Below, piece by piece: positions 41,944-56,187 of a stretch of DNA of 64,000 bases. The stretch is from contig JACTAT010000041.1 in the NCBI GenBank assembly GCA_014526335.1, positions 522,420 to 586,419 of the forward strand, given 5' to 3'. Origin of the DNA: Chrysaora quinquecirrha (Eukaryota > Cnidaria > Scyphozoa > Semaeostomeae > Pelagiidae). How positions within the stretch are numbered: position 1 is the stretch's first letter; every line of letters begins with the position of its first letter. The position numbers and the translations under genes are program-made. Under the pieces are notes generated by a model, which made no database searches, was not told the DNA's origin, and was given only the letters and a program-made list of their open reading frames with translations.

Positions 41944-44900
41944 AGTATTGCATCTCATTTTAACGACAAAAACTTTCGAGCTGATACTTCATAAAACTGC
42001 ATAATATTTTAGAATTTCTTTTCGCTTTGCTCATTTGCTGCCATTAGCTACATTTTTGAAAATACTTGTCACCATGATGAAGCTTTGAATATACTGTTTA
42101 CTGGTTTATGAATACCTCGCGCTCGATAAAACACTGAAACTTAGAAAGAAAGATGTGGTTTGATAAGGCAATACAGAAATATACAAAAACTGAAAAATTC
42201 TGCTTATTTGAGCAGTTCAATTCTTTCGGTGCTTGTTTCAAACCTTTCATGTTTTTTTGCAACGAAGACCTTCCATTTTTTGTATTTGAATTACTATTGC
42301 GTGATTCTTTCTACTGTATGATTTTGTTTCATATGAGTATAAACAGTAGCGCTATGTTTTTAATCAATAGTGTTTTTCAACAAGCCAGTAATCTCACACG
42401 ACTTTTATTAACAGGATGAAGAGTATTTATCAGCTAGAGTAGTAAGTAACAATAAAAGTTTTTACAATTCTCTCTTTTTTATTATATTTGTTAGTTTTCG
42501 GGTTTTGCTGAACTCTAATCCTACCTTTTCCTCTGCTCTGTCATATCGCATGAGACCTAAACTTTTTTTAAGAGCATAACTACGAACTACGTAGCTTGCA
42601 ACTTTGAAATCATCATTTTTGTTTGCCTTTTAATTTCCTCAAACTACAAAAATTTGCCCTAAATGGTACTTTTAGGTAAGCTGCCATACAGTGAAAGACA
42701 TTTTGGGCCCAAACTATGCTAAAACCAACTTTGTTGCAGCATGCAAGGATTGTTGGAGAATCCCCCAATGTCGAAATATGGAACAATGTTGGATTTTGTT
42801 GTATTCTGACAGGGCGTATTGTGTGAATGAAATCATTTATAATTGCTGTATTGCCTAACGAAAGTTTGCCGGAGTTTAATGATACGTCCCCTACGACCCT
42901 TCTCCCTTATCGTGCTTCCTCATAGCAGGCTAGCTTGAAAAGTTTAGTAAGTGGGATGCTTCAAAATAAATTGTTAAAAAATCATTGAAAAATTTCTCGG
43001 CATTGCTGCTAAACAGACACTTTACGTTTTGAACTATTTGATCTTTTTCTAGAATGATTTGGAGAAAAAAGTTGTTCGAGGTGGGGATAAAAAAGGATTG
43101 CTAGAATTCGTAAGTATCTTAACTGTTATCAAACAATTTAACTTGCTAATTGTTCTCCAGATTTCTTGCCTGAAAATGCTACAGTTTACGAGCATTTATG
43201 AGTATTAATGTTCTGTTGTAATTTCTTTCAGGAATTTCTGAAGAAACTTTACACGTCATTAACAGAAGAGAAAAAACATATTCGTTTTAACACAAACTGG
43301 ACTGCAGTTGAGGTATGTATGATATAACATGATGTTTTACATGTATAAATTGTTTTTTGCGAAACTGTTCAAGAATGAAAATTTCTGACTTCATGCCAAA
43401 ATCAAGGGAAGTCTTGAGTGATTGCTGTCTTAGAAACATTCCACTGTTCGAATCATCTGTGGTCGCCACTTAACATCCCTGATATAAAATGTTGACTGTG
43501 CTATGGAAATAAATGTGAGCCAAACATTGAAATCTCATTTTGTTCTAAAGCTAGGTCAATTTCCTATAGAGGGGCGAAAAAGGAAACAAAAAACAATTTT
43601 TGGTTTGCAGTTGACGGTAGCGGGTTGGTTCCTGTGTCGATTGAGTTTAAGAATACATATGTAGATCTTATAAGTGTTAATTTGTATCTAGTCAAAGGAT
43701 TATCAACAATCAGTCACAGCAAAGATAGGTTTTACTGAATTCTAGTTCCCTCAATCAAGCATCTTTTAGACTATCACCAGAAATTGCGATTTTGAATCAG
43801 TTTTTACATTCCCGAACATTTCTGTCAAAATTGTCTCCTATTAATGCACAACAATCATCCTCAACGTAAAGTAGGTCAGACGATCACATAACCTGAAAGT
43901 TTTCTTTGCCTAAGAATTATAGAACAAAGCAGACTTCGAGTTTATACCACTTACATGGTTTCATACTGCACAAGATCTGCGGAATTTTTTCGAAAGTTTA
44001 ATCCTTTTGATTTCCATCACCAACAACGAGTCATGTCCGGCTCCTAGACTAGTCTAATACTGCTGATAAAGTACACGTTTGAGGAGTTACTTTATTGTTT
44101 TTTCTTTGTTGCCTGCCTTTTTGCGCAAGCTTAAAGGGAGCACGATTTTCACATCACGTTTGCAGTCCTGAATTAGGTTTCGAACTCTTGGTCAGGTCCT
44201 CAAACTGCACTGCTGCTAACTGTAACACTAAATTACTCTCTTTATAATTTTATGATTAGTATTTTTATCATTTAGCTTAACATATTTTCTGTCTGTCTTC
44301 TATTCAGATTGAAATTTTAAATAGGCATCTGCTGTTGACAGCTAAGCCAATGATTTATTTAATTAATCTTTCGGAAAAAGATTTCATGCGGAAGAAAAAC
44401 AAATGGTAAGTTTTAAAACTTAACATCTTATTTTTTGTAAAATAAAAACCTTAATATAGGAACTAGAGTTTTGAACAGAATGTTGCCATTGATAACTGAT
44501 CTAATAAAATCACAATACCACCGAACTCTCAGTCAACTGCACTTTTTCCAAAAGACAACGTGTTTTGTACCTAACAATCACTTAATTTTGCGGTTCAAAA
44601 TCGTCAACTGGTAGGCCTACTGCACAACACTTTTTAGGAGAGAGCAAATAAGTGGAAGCACGTTACTTAAAGGCCAAAAAGATAGTTTGGCTATTTGACT
44701 TCTTAGTTTTCTTACGAAAATTCAGTTGGACCCTCAAATTGCCTAAATTTCAGGTAAGTATAGCCCTAGTTGCTTGCAGTATGGTCGGGACACTTTTTGT
44801 GTTGACTTGATATTTTCATGGTTATCCTGGATTGGCATTTTTCGTTCTATCTTTCTTTGAAATTCATGCGAAATGTTTTGGCTATAACTCGAGAGAAATT

Positions 44901-47900
44901 CTTATATGCTGGTTTCTGTTTTGGCAATTGCACCTAAATTGCAAAGTAAAGCTATTATTTTTCTTCTATTTGTTTCGTGTTGTCTTTTCTATTTCATTTC
45001 TGTCTTGTTCATCTCAATGTTTCTTGTGAACTGATTTGTATTGATAATACAATGCAGTTTCAGCTGCCTGCACCTTTCTAAAGCCCTGTTCACACGGGAA
45101 CAATTGCGTACCGTTCCAGGTTGTTCCAGAAGTCGAAACGATTTTTAAACTGAGCCGTTAAGCGGAAGGATATGCAGTCATTTCAGTTCGTTCCCAAGTG
45201 AACGGCATAACTGGTCCAGAAAAGGAAACGATAAAGTTCTTTGGGTGAAGTGCATGTGTTATTGCTAAGAGATACACTATGTGAAGGGCTGATTTTTCAT
45301 TCCATACATCGAAACAAAAAGGCAATCGTACGATTTCGTTCCCGCGTGAACGAGGAATGAGGGATCGGATTCACACGAAAGTTGTAAAATTTTGAAACGA
45401 AGCTTTCGTTGATCTGTTTCTCTTACTTTATCTCGTTCTTTTCTGAATTTTTCTTCTGTACTTTTTTTCATTAGTATTTATCTTAATGTTGAAGTTTCAT
45501 TTATTCTGCCGATTTTTTATTTTGATTTCAATTTCTACTATTTTTAAAGGCTTTTAAAGATAAAAGAATGGATTGACCAAAATGATCCTGGAGCTGTTGT
45601 TATCCCATTTAGTGGCGCATTCGAACTCAAGGTATTTCCTGTTTGCTTGTCATTTTCATGTGTGAAAGATTTTGCATAATTATAATGTTTTAGTTACCGT
45701 TACTATTTAAATAATCTAATAAGAGCACAGGTAGCTAATTCCTTAAAAAGTACCGAGATTAGATTTCATACCCCCTCCCCTTCCAAGGGACTTCACATCT
45801 TGCAATATTCCGCTTAGAGAAACGATATTTTTCAGCCTTTGCTTGTGACTACAACGTTGTCTGCTGTCCCGTAACTTCGTTCCCAAGGGTATCTGTTGTT
45901 GTTGTTGTTAGCTCAGCCCGCAACAGATGGGGCAGCGCAGTGTTCACGTAGAGGTCCTATTTACCCTGGGTACGAGGTTGGCTGTCCCGAAATTATTGAA
46001 AATTTTGAAATTTAAAGTAAGACATTGCTAATTAGCATCCAAAGTTGCAATTTATACCGTGTGCAAAAAAACTGCTGATTACTCTGTGTAACGAAACTTG
46101 GAAACAACCAGTGTAAGGATGATTAAAAAATACTTTGTATTTAAACTACTGAGCTATCATAGGCACAGCTTTAATGCATGGTGTTTGGGTTACGTGGTAC
46201 TCGTTAGGCAAGGGTGGGAAAGAGACAGAAAAGCTTTGCTTTTTATCGCTGCTTCTTTTTCAATTGTTTCTCGAACTACAAGAACGTTGTGGACGTACCA
46301 AACAGTCTTGCAGCTAACTTCAAGCAAACGTCTTCATTTTTCTACAATTGGCATCAGGTTATCGAACATCGAACTGCCATCTAGACGAACAAAATCAAAG
46401 TTAGACGGGGTCGACGATATTACACATTTTCTTGTTTTAGTTATTAGATATGGAACCGGAACAGGCTAACCAGTATCAACAAGATCATAAAACGCAGAGG
46501 TAAGCGGTCTTTTTCCTTGCATTAATATCGCTTCATTACTTCTATATTGCCTAAACCAAATCCAACTGTCTCGTTGTTATTGTTTATTAATCAGTTTGGT
46601 ATTCATTGGGCTAATGAATAGCCTCTTCATTTACCTATCAATGGGCCAGTGAATTTCGACCATGCCCTGCGAACAAGTCAAACTGATGAGCTAATTTTCG
46701 ATGCCAAAGGTACCAGATGCCAATGTATTTTGCCCAGGCTGTCCGTTGCCTTTCAATTTTTCTCGTAAAGAATTGAGGCAGATTTCTTACCTAATTTCCA
46801 ATTCTACTTCTAGAACTTATGAAAACCACACTGCCATAATTTATAGCTATTTCCATTCATGGAAAAACACTCTTTTTTAACATGATGATGATTTTTTTTA
46901 CCCCCAAGGTCCCATAATACGATTTGCCATCAAGCATTTTTCCGTAAATTGACACTTTTCCTCACGATCCAATATAGTGAAAATGGGCTCTTTATTAGGC
47001 TGTCTCTATCTGTTACAAGATAGGTCGTGAATTGCGCAAACTACGTTGTCTGCAATTGATATTTTATTAACACATTGGCCTAATATCTCCCATTTTCCGT
47101 CTTCTCTTATTCAGAGTAAGATGTTGCCCATTATCAGCACTAGCAGTTCTTAGGCGTACAGCATCAGTTAGTTAAAAGCGATTCTATTATACTAGACACT
47201 GTATAAGCCCTACATGCGCTGATGAAAAAATGAACGAACCGCAGCCCATATTTATTGAAATACATTTAATCAGACATACCGATTTTTTTCTACTCCACTT
47301 GTTTTTCCAGTGTCTTACCAAAAATTATCAAGACTGGCTTTCAGACCTTGCAACTTCAATACTTTTTCACAGCTGGTAAAGATGAAGTGAAGGCATGGAC
47401 AATCCAGGTATAAGTGATGCTATCCTTCTGCCTTTTTAGCTCCACACACAAAGTATCGCAAATTTTGTTTTACGAATAATTCCATAATTTTAGCCGAAAT
47501 ATCAAATCGTACTTCTACTCGAATGTTTTGAATTGTTATTGATGCGATACGGGCGAAAGTAAAACAGTTTTTGAAAATAATCTGCGCTCCTTGTCTTTAT
47601 ATATCATACAATATACTCAACGTTAACGCCATAACATGGAGCCTTCTTTTATTGTGAGGTGAATTTAAAGTCAGTGTCCATTATTGTATTCTACGATTCT
47701 TGGAGGCATGCTCTGTCTTTGCCTTTTTTTCTAAAAGTAGGTGAAAATGTGCTCCAAATCATTGCATTGTTTTTGCGAGATTCAAAGAACGTTTTCGTTG
47801 AAAGGTTTTTCAGTGAATCTGAAAAAAACATGTTTATATAATTTAAACTAAAATTAAAAATGCGAAATTACGTAGAATAAAATATTCTAATTGACAATCT

Positions 47901-49222
47901 TAATCTTAACGAACCTAACTTTTATAAAAGTTAATTTTAAAATTTCAAGATTGTGTTTAGTTGAAGAGCCCTTGTCTTCAATTTTTTGTAGAAAAACGTT
48001 TTGATTTGTTGTTGAAATTCGGTTCTCTGCATGTTACTTGTTACACGTTTCTTTAGTAGTATTCACTAACACGATTTTACAAACATGGTTTTCTAATCGT
48101 GTTTGTGCTGTTGAACTGAAAATGCTTGAAACCTGTGTATGAAATTGTTGTTTCGTCGTAATAATCGTAACAGCCCTAAAACTGTAGAGGTTCGTGACAA
48201 ATAAACTAGGTTGCTCAGTTATAATTTGCGAAAATATTTTCTGTAATCTCCAGTACTGATATGCTGTTCGATTTAGAGGAACTGCATTTTATGTATAAGC
48301 TTTCACTTTGTCTTAAAAAAAACTACAGAATCGGTCTTGAATAAGACTACAGAATTGGCCTTGAATAAGACAACAAAAATTGCGTATCCTAATTCGTCGT
48401 ATATATTTTTATTGCAGAAAGGCACAAAGGCTCCCCAAGCGGCTGGAAAAATTCATACCGACTTTGAAAAAGGATTCATTATGGCTGAAGTGGGTATTTT
48501 TCAACTAAATCATGTTTTTCTCTAATTTGTTCCCTTACTTCTTTCTGGCATGTGCACATTTATGCGTATGTAATCTTATGAGAAATCTTGTAAGAAATTT
48601 TTTATAAGACATTTAGACTATCCGAACGCTTAACGTTTGAGAAACTGGATGCTCTAGCATTTTAAACAATGGTCAGCGAAATTTTTACTGTCATTTTTCG
48701 AGTTTCTCCTTTAAAAAGAACTACGCAAAAAACTTGTTGCTAGAATTTAAGGTAGAAAATAAGGTAATACGCACGATCGAACAAAGCAGCCCATCTGTTT
48801 TAAAGTGCAACATTGTTTCTATTTTCTCAAGTATAACATGACAATTGTCCGTGCTACCCATATGGCTCTGAAATTTTTGGATAAAATTACTTAATTCTGA
48901 AAACTTCAATTATAGTTCTGAAAGCTTTCTCTGAAATTTTGGACAACTTTCAGTTTAGGGCCTTTTTCAGTTAAATATGAAAAACTGAATGTAATTTTGA
49001 ATACTTCGTCGTAGGGCAAGGCGTAGTGTCTAAATCTATTAAGGTGTTGAAATGCTCATTATTTTTGCCGTATTGATTTTTTAGTTTCTATTCCTACGTA
49101 AGTATCGATTCTCACATATAGAATAATTGAAAATGTCGTTCTAATTTTGAACGTTTTTGGCTTCTCTCAGAAAATCTAAATTGATTTCCGGCATATGAAG
49201 CGATAACTGGATGTTTAAAGAG

Positions 49223-49515
49223 GACGGGGGTAACTCCTAAAGGAAGGTTTGACTACATGCGCTTGCCCAGGTTTTGAGTTTGTTTGCGATATTTTGCCAG
49301 GTTTATCAGTCCCGTCCTGTGAAGTTTCCCCCGGTTGATGAGTCAGTTCGACAGTTTCTGATATTTGCCCTGCTTAGGGGGCTACTTGACGAACATTTGC
49401 GGATGATACCCTTCCTATGGGGTTATGTTTTCGAACTCTTGCCATTGTTATGGGTCCCCCGTCCAGATTCTCAGAGGCTCATCTATACCAACCCCATGTA
49501 GGAGCTACCCCCGTC
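49223..49515. mobile_element. MITE candidate with GACGGGGGTA ends, duplicate copy
   Basis: Counterpart of 33174-33466 in unit 2, with the same inverted ends. Confidence 0.5.
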
Positions 49516-52500
49516 GGTGTTGGACAACCTTTATGCAGAGAGAGTAGTCAAGCATTTCTACCTGCATTGCGGCGATGTTGCATTTTTTGAAGATAGCAGT
49601 TTGTAAGAAAACAGCTTTAACTATTTCCAAGGTAAAATAAGAGTAGCTACCAGGGCATCTTTTAACGTACTAAGTGATGTTTGGTTTGGTCTTTGCGAAA
49701 TAATATTCTTTTCTGGTAGACGGAATAACTACTGTACACTGTATTTTATTTAAAAGGTCTTATTACCAAAGAACGAAGTTTTTTAATCTTCCTTCCCTAC
49801 CGCATTATGTATCCCTCATGGATGATTTATTTGAAAATGACCAATTTAAGCCAATCTACAGGCTTGAATTTCAAAAAAATTTCTGCAGCATCCCAAAGGA
49901 GCCTTCTGGAATAAATTCTCCTCGATGATTCGGCGGTCTACTATACAAAATTACAATTAAGTTGATGTGGCAAAGTGGAAAAGACCTCATCTCACAATTT
50001 TAAGGACAGAGTTGTGTCAGCTGTAAGATACAATATTATCAATGGTTGCTTGCATTCTAAGCCAATGTAGAGGTGTGGTTATCAACAGTTTTCCTGGGGA
50101 GCATGCTCCCTGGACTCCCTAGAATAGTGCTTTGCAGGTACCTCTTGTAATTAGGTAGCTACAAAACTGCATCATTGGCTAAAACAAGGAGTAGACAGGT
50201 ATTCCTTGAGAGTACACAAAACGTGCATCAAAGGTGCTGCTAGTAGTAAAGATGTATGTCAAGCGGTTAGTGCAAGTTTCATGCAGCCGCATATTCATGG
50301 GTCCCGGGCCCCATGGAATTTCGCCCCACTTGTCGTAAATCCTAAAAGATGCCCTGGTAGCTACCTAAAATTGTTCTCTATTTTATCTTGCTATTTCCCA
50401 ATGAACCAGTCACAGCCCCAAAGAAACAATAATTCATAGTTTTCCTTGTCTTTCTGCATAGGTAATGAAATATGATGATTTCCATGAACTAGGATCAGAG
50501 TCGGCTGTAAAGGTATTTATCATTTCTGTTTATAATTTTTATTTAATAGATGGAAACCTGTAGAAAATGTATAAGAATGAAGATTGGAATTGTTTCCAAT
50601 AATTTCTTGTTTTAGATTTCGAAAGCTCAGTGCTATATTTTATGTCGGTAGTAAGTAGTCTGCAAATCTCAATGTTAAAAACAAAGTTTCGGAATATTGA
50701 AAAAGTACAAGGGTTGTATGTAAATTGCAACATGGAAACTGATTTCGTATGTTAAGCAAAAACATTTTCAGAATTTGTTGTTCGATGCTCAATTTACAGA
50801 GCACAGTTGAGGTTTGAGAATGGGCATTTGCTGGTTATCAAGTTTTGGTCGTGGAACCTCAGCACGCGCGCTAGCGTGCCCTGATTTTAACGGAAAAGGA
50901 AAGCAGCAGCCTTAAAAATGCAACCCAGTTTGACGGCCCCCTCAGAAATTTGCCATCAGCCGCACCGTCCCAAATCAGATCATCGCCATGCTTGTCTCTA
51001 AAACGGTCATGTTGCAACCATTCCGCGTTCGTCCTCGGGTACGGTCACTGAGGTTTGGTATACAGTATGAACTAATGTTTGTCTCTTCTGATCTGCGGCA
51101 CACAGACCAGGGACAACTGGAGCGTTTCTGCTTGTGGAAAAGAGTCGAGTCCAAAAGCTTCAGCATCTAACTTACACTCCTGACATGGCTCGTTATGACT
51201 GCTTTATGTTCTATTTTGTCAAGTAAAACCACCATGGGATGCAAGGCGATACCTACAGTATGATATTGCAATGGGGGACTTCGGAGCACATATGGGGTAT
51301 ACCTTAGACAAAATGGTCTGGAATGCCGCAGGCGTGATTCTAGGGCATGAAAACGTGTTTACGGAATGCTGAAAAGTACCTTGAGGAGAAGCACCACAAC
51401 ACGTCAGTAAGGGTGCTTCTTGTAAAAGTCTATGCGGGGTTTTCCGGCAGCGTTTTTGTCCTAGATGCCGATTGGGTGGAGAACGCCTACCTGGTCTGTA
51501 GATAATCCTCCCTCCCTTAATGTTTGCGTTGGACAAAGCACTAGAAATAAGTACTCTTAAACTTCCGTTATTTCTGTACGCTTCATTTTGCAGATTCATT
51601 TACGGGAAATTTGTTATATGAATAATTATAAAACCAGCAAAAGAATAAACAACCCCTCGGAGATTTTCTGTTTTCGCAATTCGATTCTGAAGTTAATTCT
51701 AATTTTTACTCACAGGCGAAAGGAAAATATTGTCAGCAAGGTAAAAATTATGTTGTTCAAGATGGCGACATTATCTTCTTCAAATTCAATGCTGGTGCTG
51801 GACTTTCAGCTAAGAAAAAATAAACTTCATATTCACCAATTGTCTTTTTCTTTTAGAAATTTTATCATTTCTAAACACACAAGAACATGCACTTTCTTTT
51901 ATATGAAACTCCTCCCCTCTCATTCCATGCCTTCTATGCAAGCAAACTTTTTGCAAAGCACGCACTGTCTTTGCCAGGTGTTTGCCGAATTGAGTGCCGA
52001 GCGCCCATCTAATTGTCAACCTCCGAGAGGGGTTGCCTATTCAATGAGGTGATCATTTGGAATTTGAAAATCATTTCACAAATCTCTTTCAGAACTGCAA
52101 CCATCTGTTCTCGTTGATTGGTTACTATGGTTGCTTTGCAACAAATGGATTTCACAATTATATGATCGCATGATGATCTTTCGCTGCGGTAACCCCCAGG
52201 ACCCTTGATGTTATTGACTGGCCTTTATAATAAGAAACACGGGGCTGGGATATGTTGAAAAACATAGCAATATACTTCAGTTGTTTTGAGAAAGGTATTC
52301 ACCATTCAAGACAATCCGTTAGGGTAGGGATGAGCATGAGGTCGGTGTTTGCAGTAAGAATAACATAAGACTTTTCTGAAATTGTTTATGGGTGTCCTTT
52401 GAAATTGCCATATTGATTATTGGCTGGCTTGGTGTTCTGTGTCAAATTTTATTAGCCTTTCTTTTTTGTCGAACGTGAAGCACTTCAACACCCACTAAAT

Positions 52501-53197
52501 CTCTGTTACATTGTTTTATGTGTGCGCCATCAAACTTGAAATAGAAACAAAATGAATTATGAAATACTTTGAAGTTGTGTGTACTATACCCACTGCATTA
52601 GTTTCATTTAATGCTGTTGGGGTCGAGGATGGGTTTGTGTGTCAAGGTCAGGACATTACTGGTTTGAAGCACAGTGCAGCCCATTTTGGCTTTTTTCACC
52701 TTTCAGCATTAAAATTGAAGGTCACGGGGTAGCCAAATTTCTTGATTTGTTCAATGTTTTACGTTACATAAACTCTTTTTATGAAGAAAATACCTTATTT
52801 TTTGTTAAGCATCAATGTTTTTATTTTCAATTTTTCAAGAAGTTTCAATTTTTAGCCTAAAATGGTTTTAAGTAATTCTTGATTTATACAGAAAGGCTGA
52901 CTACGTCACACCTTCCATAGAAGAAATTAAAAAGAATAAAAATAAGAAACCGGCCGAATTACTCTTCTACTTCTTCTGGTGGCGGAAGGTTTTTTAGGTT
53001 TGAAGTAGCTGCCTGTGATCAACTTTGGTTTCTTTGGTGCCCCTAGTCAGGCTTGCAAATCTATGCGCCCAACTGTGGTGGCATTTTTTGCGCACTATCG
53101 TGGATACGCACTACTGTGGTGGGTTATATTGATTGCTGTGGTGGGTAATAATGCTTCTGTGGTGGGTTGTTATGCTTTCATTTCACTCATGGGCAAC

Positions 53198-54890
53198 CTA
53201 GAGGGATACCTTTGAGTATCTTGAAGCAAATGGGTTGAAAACCCTCACGTTGAAATACGCTCTTTGACCTCTAATCCACAACCATCTAGCAGCAATATCC
53301 GCTTTTGCGTTATCAGTTAAATTGGATTGGCGTGGTAGAATTTCTCCGCTCAAAGGTGTTAGAGAGGGCTCAAATTCAACGTCATGACAAATTTCTTTCA
53401 ATGTCTCAGCCGTCAAATCTTTAATCTCATTGTGTCTTAAAGTAACAAATCCCCCTTTCTTGCAAGAAAGAGCATGTTCGACATTGAAATTCAATCCACA
53501 GATAGACTTTGATGGTAGTCGTGGCAAAGGTAAATTGTACCTTAGTAAAAGGGCATCACGAAACGATCTTTTATCAAGAAGAAAGCCTTCTTTTTCTAAC
53601 GGGAGAACAGATAACCACGATGAAGCATCAGTTTCAAGAGATGCCTCAAGACTTCTTTTCTTGGTCGAATCAACGATCTTTTGCTTAATCTCATCCAGAT
53701 TGCTCTTGTGTCTCTGTTGTCTTTCCGTCTTGATTCTGCTCTTTATTCTGTTCAGTTCCTGGTGATCAAGTCTGAGAAAACTTGCTTGATTAACGATAGA
53801 TGTAACTGCTTGACATGTCAAGATTTTACAGTTCATTGAATTCAGCGTCAGATACTTTCGTTTGATTTATTATGCCTAAACAACCATATTTGGGAAGCAA
53901 GGCAAACAGTTCTCTTTCAACGTCGTGACATGTGTGACCATCCAAAAGTGCTGGCAATAATTTGCTCCGTATAGCAATTTCGAGAGGATGTAGCAACTCT
54001 CCTATTTGTGAATCCGTTCTTATTAAATACGTGTAGCGATTGCGTAAGCCATGTATGAAAGCTGCATGAGCTGCTTGTGGTTCAGTCTTAGCAATTATTG
54101 CCAATATCTCAATTTCATCCACCCACTCCCTTACTTTGCTCTCCACGTAAGATATTCTAGAAGATTCATTCCCTACATATGCTCCTAGATGTCGTCGACC
54201 TTCTGTGGTAATTTGTATTTTTGTGTCCTGAAAAATTTCTGAGGCTTGTTCAAACGAGCATTCTTTTACAATCAACCATGACTTTTGCGGGTTGGCCTTG
54301 TAACCAATGAATGGGCCAAACGAAACAACGGAATTCCACCAAACTTGTAAATCCTTTAGCTTTCCAGCTCCTGTCAGATCATCGATATATACAACATGCT
54401 TCAAAAGCATCATCATTACTTATGCTGTCATTTGAATCACTGTTCTGTAGGATTGCGCTCGTGAGTGATGGAATCCCTAAGGCATGAATCCCCATAACGA
54501 TGGGATCACCTTGCGTTGTTTCTTCAGCGGATGCTATTTCTGCACCACCAGATACGAACAAGCGAGCGGGCCTTGCATAGCTATTCCAGACATACTCTGG
54601 GCACAGGGTCTTAATATTGTGTAGCAAGACTTGTCTGTTGATCGTGTTATAACGTTAAAGGCATTTGTCGCATCAACTTGTAAAATGCCATCGACTGTGT
54701 TAGTATTTAAGCGTTGCTGAATTGCATTACACTCGTTGACCAAAACTTCAATTCTCTGCTCCTTCAAGATTTTCATTCTTCTCGATAAAACGTGCTTGGA
54801 GTCTTTAGTTTTCATCTTGATCGATCGAAGTCCGTTGTCCAAAGTCCGAATGTAGCTTGTGAACGCGAAGTTCTATGCGAATGGTCAATC
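53198..54890 (-). mobile_element. LINE-like reverse transcriptase remnant, copy 2
   Basis: Same remnant as copy 1, but more damaged. Compared with copy 1 it has an extra stretch of about 8 bp in the motif A region (near 54650) and a 14-bp deletion just before the YIDD motif (near 54400), so the RT frame is split into 53826-54416, 54379-54627 and 54534-54842. The endonuclease-like frame at 53198-53836 is intact, with a few substitutions. Copy 1 keeps the RT core open, so these changes arose after the two copies separated. Confidence 0.75.
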
Positions 54891-55091
54891 GAATTTTGCT
54901 GTGCAGTTCGATTGATGGGATTAAGCCGTTCGATGGAAGTTCCATAAATTACTGTTGCATGAACCACAGAAAGCCCAAACTGGAATATGTTGCATAAAAG
55001 GACTAAAAACATTATAATTCGGAAGTTTTGTTTTTATTACCATTGTTCTCGACACATGCAATATATTTTAATTATTATTTAATTTCATTAT

Positions 55092-55144
55092 AGTTTCCTC
55101 AAATATTTCGCTGCCCATCGGCAGCCTCGTCAGTGAGTTAATTA
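55092..55144 (-). ncRNA. Second hammerhead ribozyme copy at the BEL/Pao junction
   Basis: Same core and stem II as the copy at 39188-39240. Stem I is weaker because UAAUU is replaced by AAACU in its outer half; UGAG/CUCA remains. It sits between duplicated sequence and the cut end of the BEL/Pao pol region. Confidence 0.75.
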
Positions 55145-55145
55145 A

Positions 55146-55383
55146 CTCTGATGACATTGTCATCACTCTTTAAAATTTTCGATACTCGTCCTAGTCTCCA
55201 GAAAACTCTGTTTTTCTTGTTTTCGTCTTCGATTGTCACAATATCGTTGAGACTGACTACAGGTTCATTATTCTTCTTTATAATCATCTTGTGACGTTCA
55301 CGTAGATTTACGAGATAATCCTTTTTCCAACGAGACCAAAAGTGTTGTATAATTTTAGACATGTGCAGTTTCCGTGCTCGCAA
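55146..55383 (-). pseudogene. BEL/Pao integrase C-terminal domain (DUF5641-like), truncated
   Basis: The frame reads FWSRWKKDYLVNLRERHKM and later DIVTIEDENKKN and WRLGRVSKILKSDDNV, the usual C-terminal part after the BEL/Pao integrase core. It stops (TTA at 55138-55140) inside the sequence shared with the Penelope tail, so the natural end of pol is lost. Confidence 0.8.
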
Positions 55384-55413
55384 TCTGTCCGGTTTAATCG
55401 AGTAATCTGGATC

Positions 55414-56145
55414 TTATAATTCAGGTAGATTCTGCATTCTTCTGCCATAAATCAGATGCGACGGAGTCAATGGCTCCTCTAACTCCTCTGCATATACATA
55501 GGTCAGTGGACGCGAGTTTAGAACAGCTTCGATGCGAATAATAACTGTATTCAACTCATCATACGATAATCCAGCGTCACCGATGCATTTCTTTAATGCA
55601 GTTTTTACATTGCGAACAAGTCGCTCGTAAAATCCGCCCCACCAAGGAGCCTTGGCTAGCGTGTATTTCCAGGTAATGTTCAGATTTGAGAAATGCTTCA
55701 GTACTTCTGGTAATTGAAACAAGGCAGTGAATCCCTTCTGAGCTCTCTTGAAGGTCTTCGCGTTGTCGGAGACAATAATTTTCGGTAATCCTCGACGACT
55801 ACAGAATCGCTGAAAACAACGAATAAATGATTCGGTAGTAAGATCCTCAGTCAGCTCCAAATGTACCGCTCGGGTAGTTGCACAAGTGTACAGAGCTATG
55901 TATATCTTCTCAGGATGAACTGAACTGGATTTGATGTATAGCGGACCAGCGAAATCAACTCCAACAGAAGAGAAGGCGTGCTCTTCGGAAACACGAAATT
56001 CGGGCAAATTTGTTCGATCCGGAGAAGAATATGACTGTCCTTGGATTCGTTTGCAAATAGTACACGGTCGAATTAGCTTTTTCACGTACTGACGACCTTT
56101 AATAATCCAAAATCTTGATCGTAGTTCGATTAGAGTCTCATTCAC
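55414..56145 (-). pseudogene. BEL/Pao integrase core
   Basis: The frame has the zinc-binding cysteines (CTICKRIQ) and a DDE core: GVDFAGPLY, then IVSDNAKTF, then WWGGFYERLVRNVK. This is typical of BEL/Pao integrases, which insert the cDNA. It is separated from the upstream RNase H frame by stops near 56150-56190 and from the C-terminal domain by a stop at about 55414. An otherwise intact core of about 243 residues. Confidence 0.88.
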
Positions 56146-56187
56146 CTGTTATGCAAGACCTTCTGATGACAATCATACACAATTAAC

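Larger units (their letters stand above)
40061..51823 (+). pseudogene. OLA1: 5'-truncated second OLA1 copy (exons 6-17)
   Basis: Exons equivalent to 6-17 of the complete gene lie at 40061-40119, 41671-41762, 42415-42441, 43053-43109, 43232-43312, 44308-44405, 45550-45631, 46441-46499, 47311-47407, 48418-48489, 50462-50512 and 51716-51823. Exons 1-5, with the start codon, P-loop and promoter, are missing. The exon 6 copy has lost one C and one T (59 instead of 61 nt), which breaks the frame. All other exons keep length, splice sites and protein sequence; the only exon differences noticed (in exons 12 and 14) are silent. That fits a very recent duplication or a second haplotype placed in tandem by the assembler. 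Confidence 0.93.
39843..55145. repeat. Tandem duplication unit 2
   Basis: This repeats 23424-39242 in direct orientation. The left edge abuts the Penelope-like fragment and the right edge abuts the truncated BEL/Pao element. The homology ends after TGAGTTAATTAA at 55134-55145. Confidence 0.93.

Noticed and set aside
46098..46469. 123-codon frame in unit 2
   Set aside because: Lies in intron and overlaps OLA1 exon 13 in another frame; not open in unit 1.
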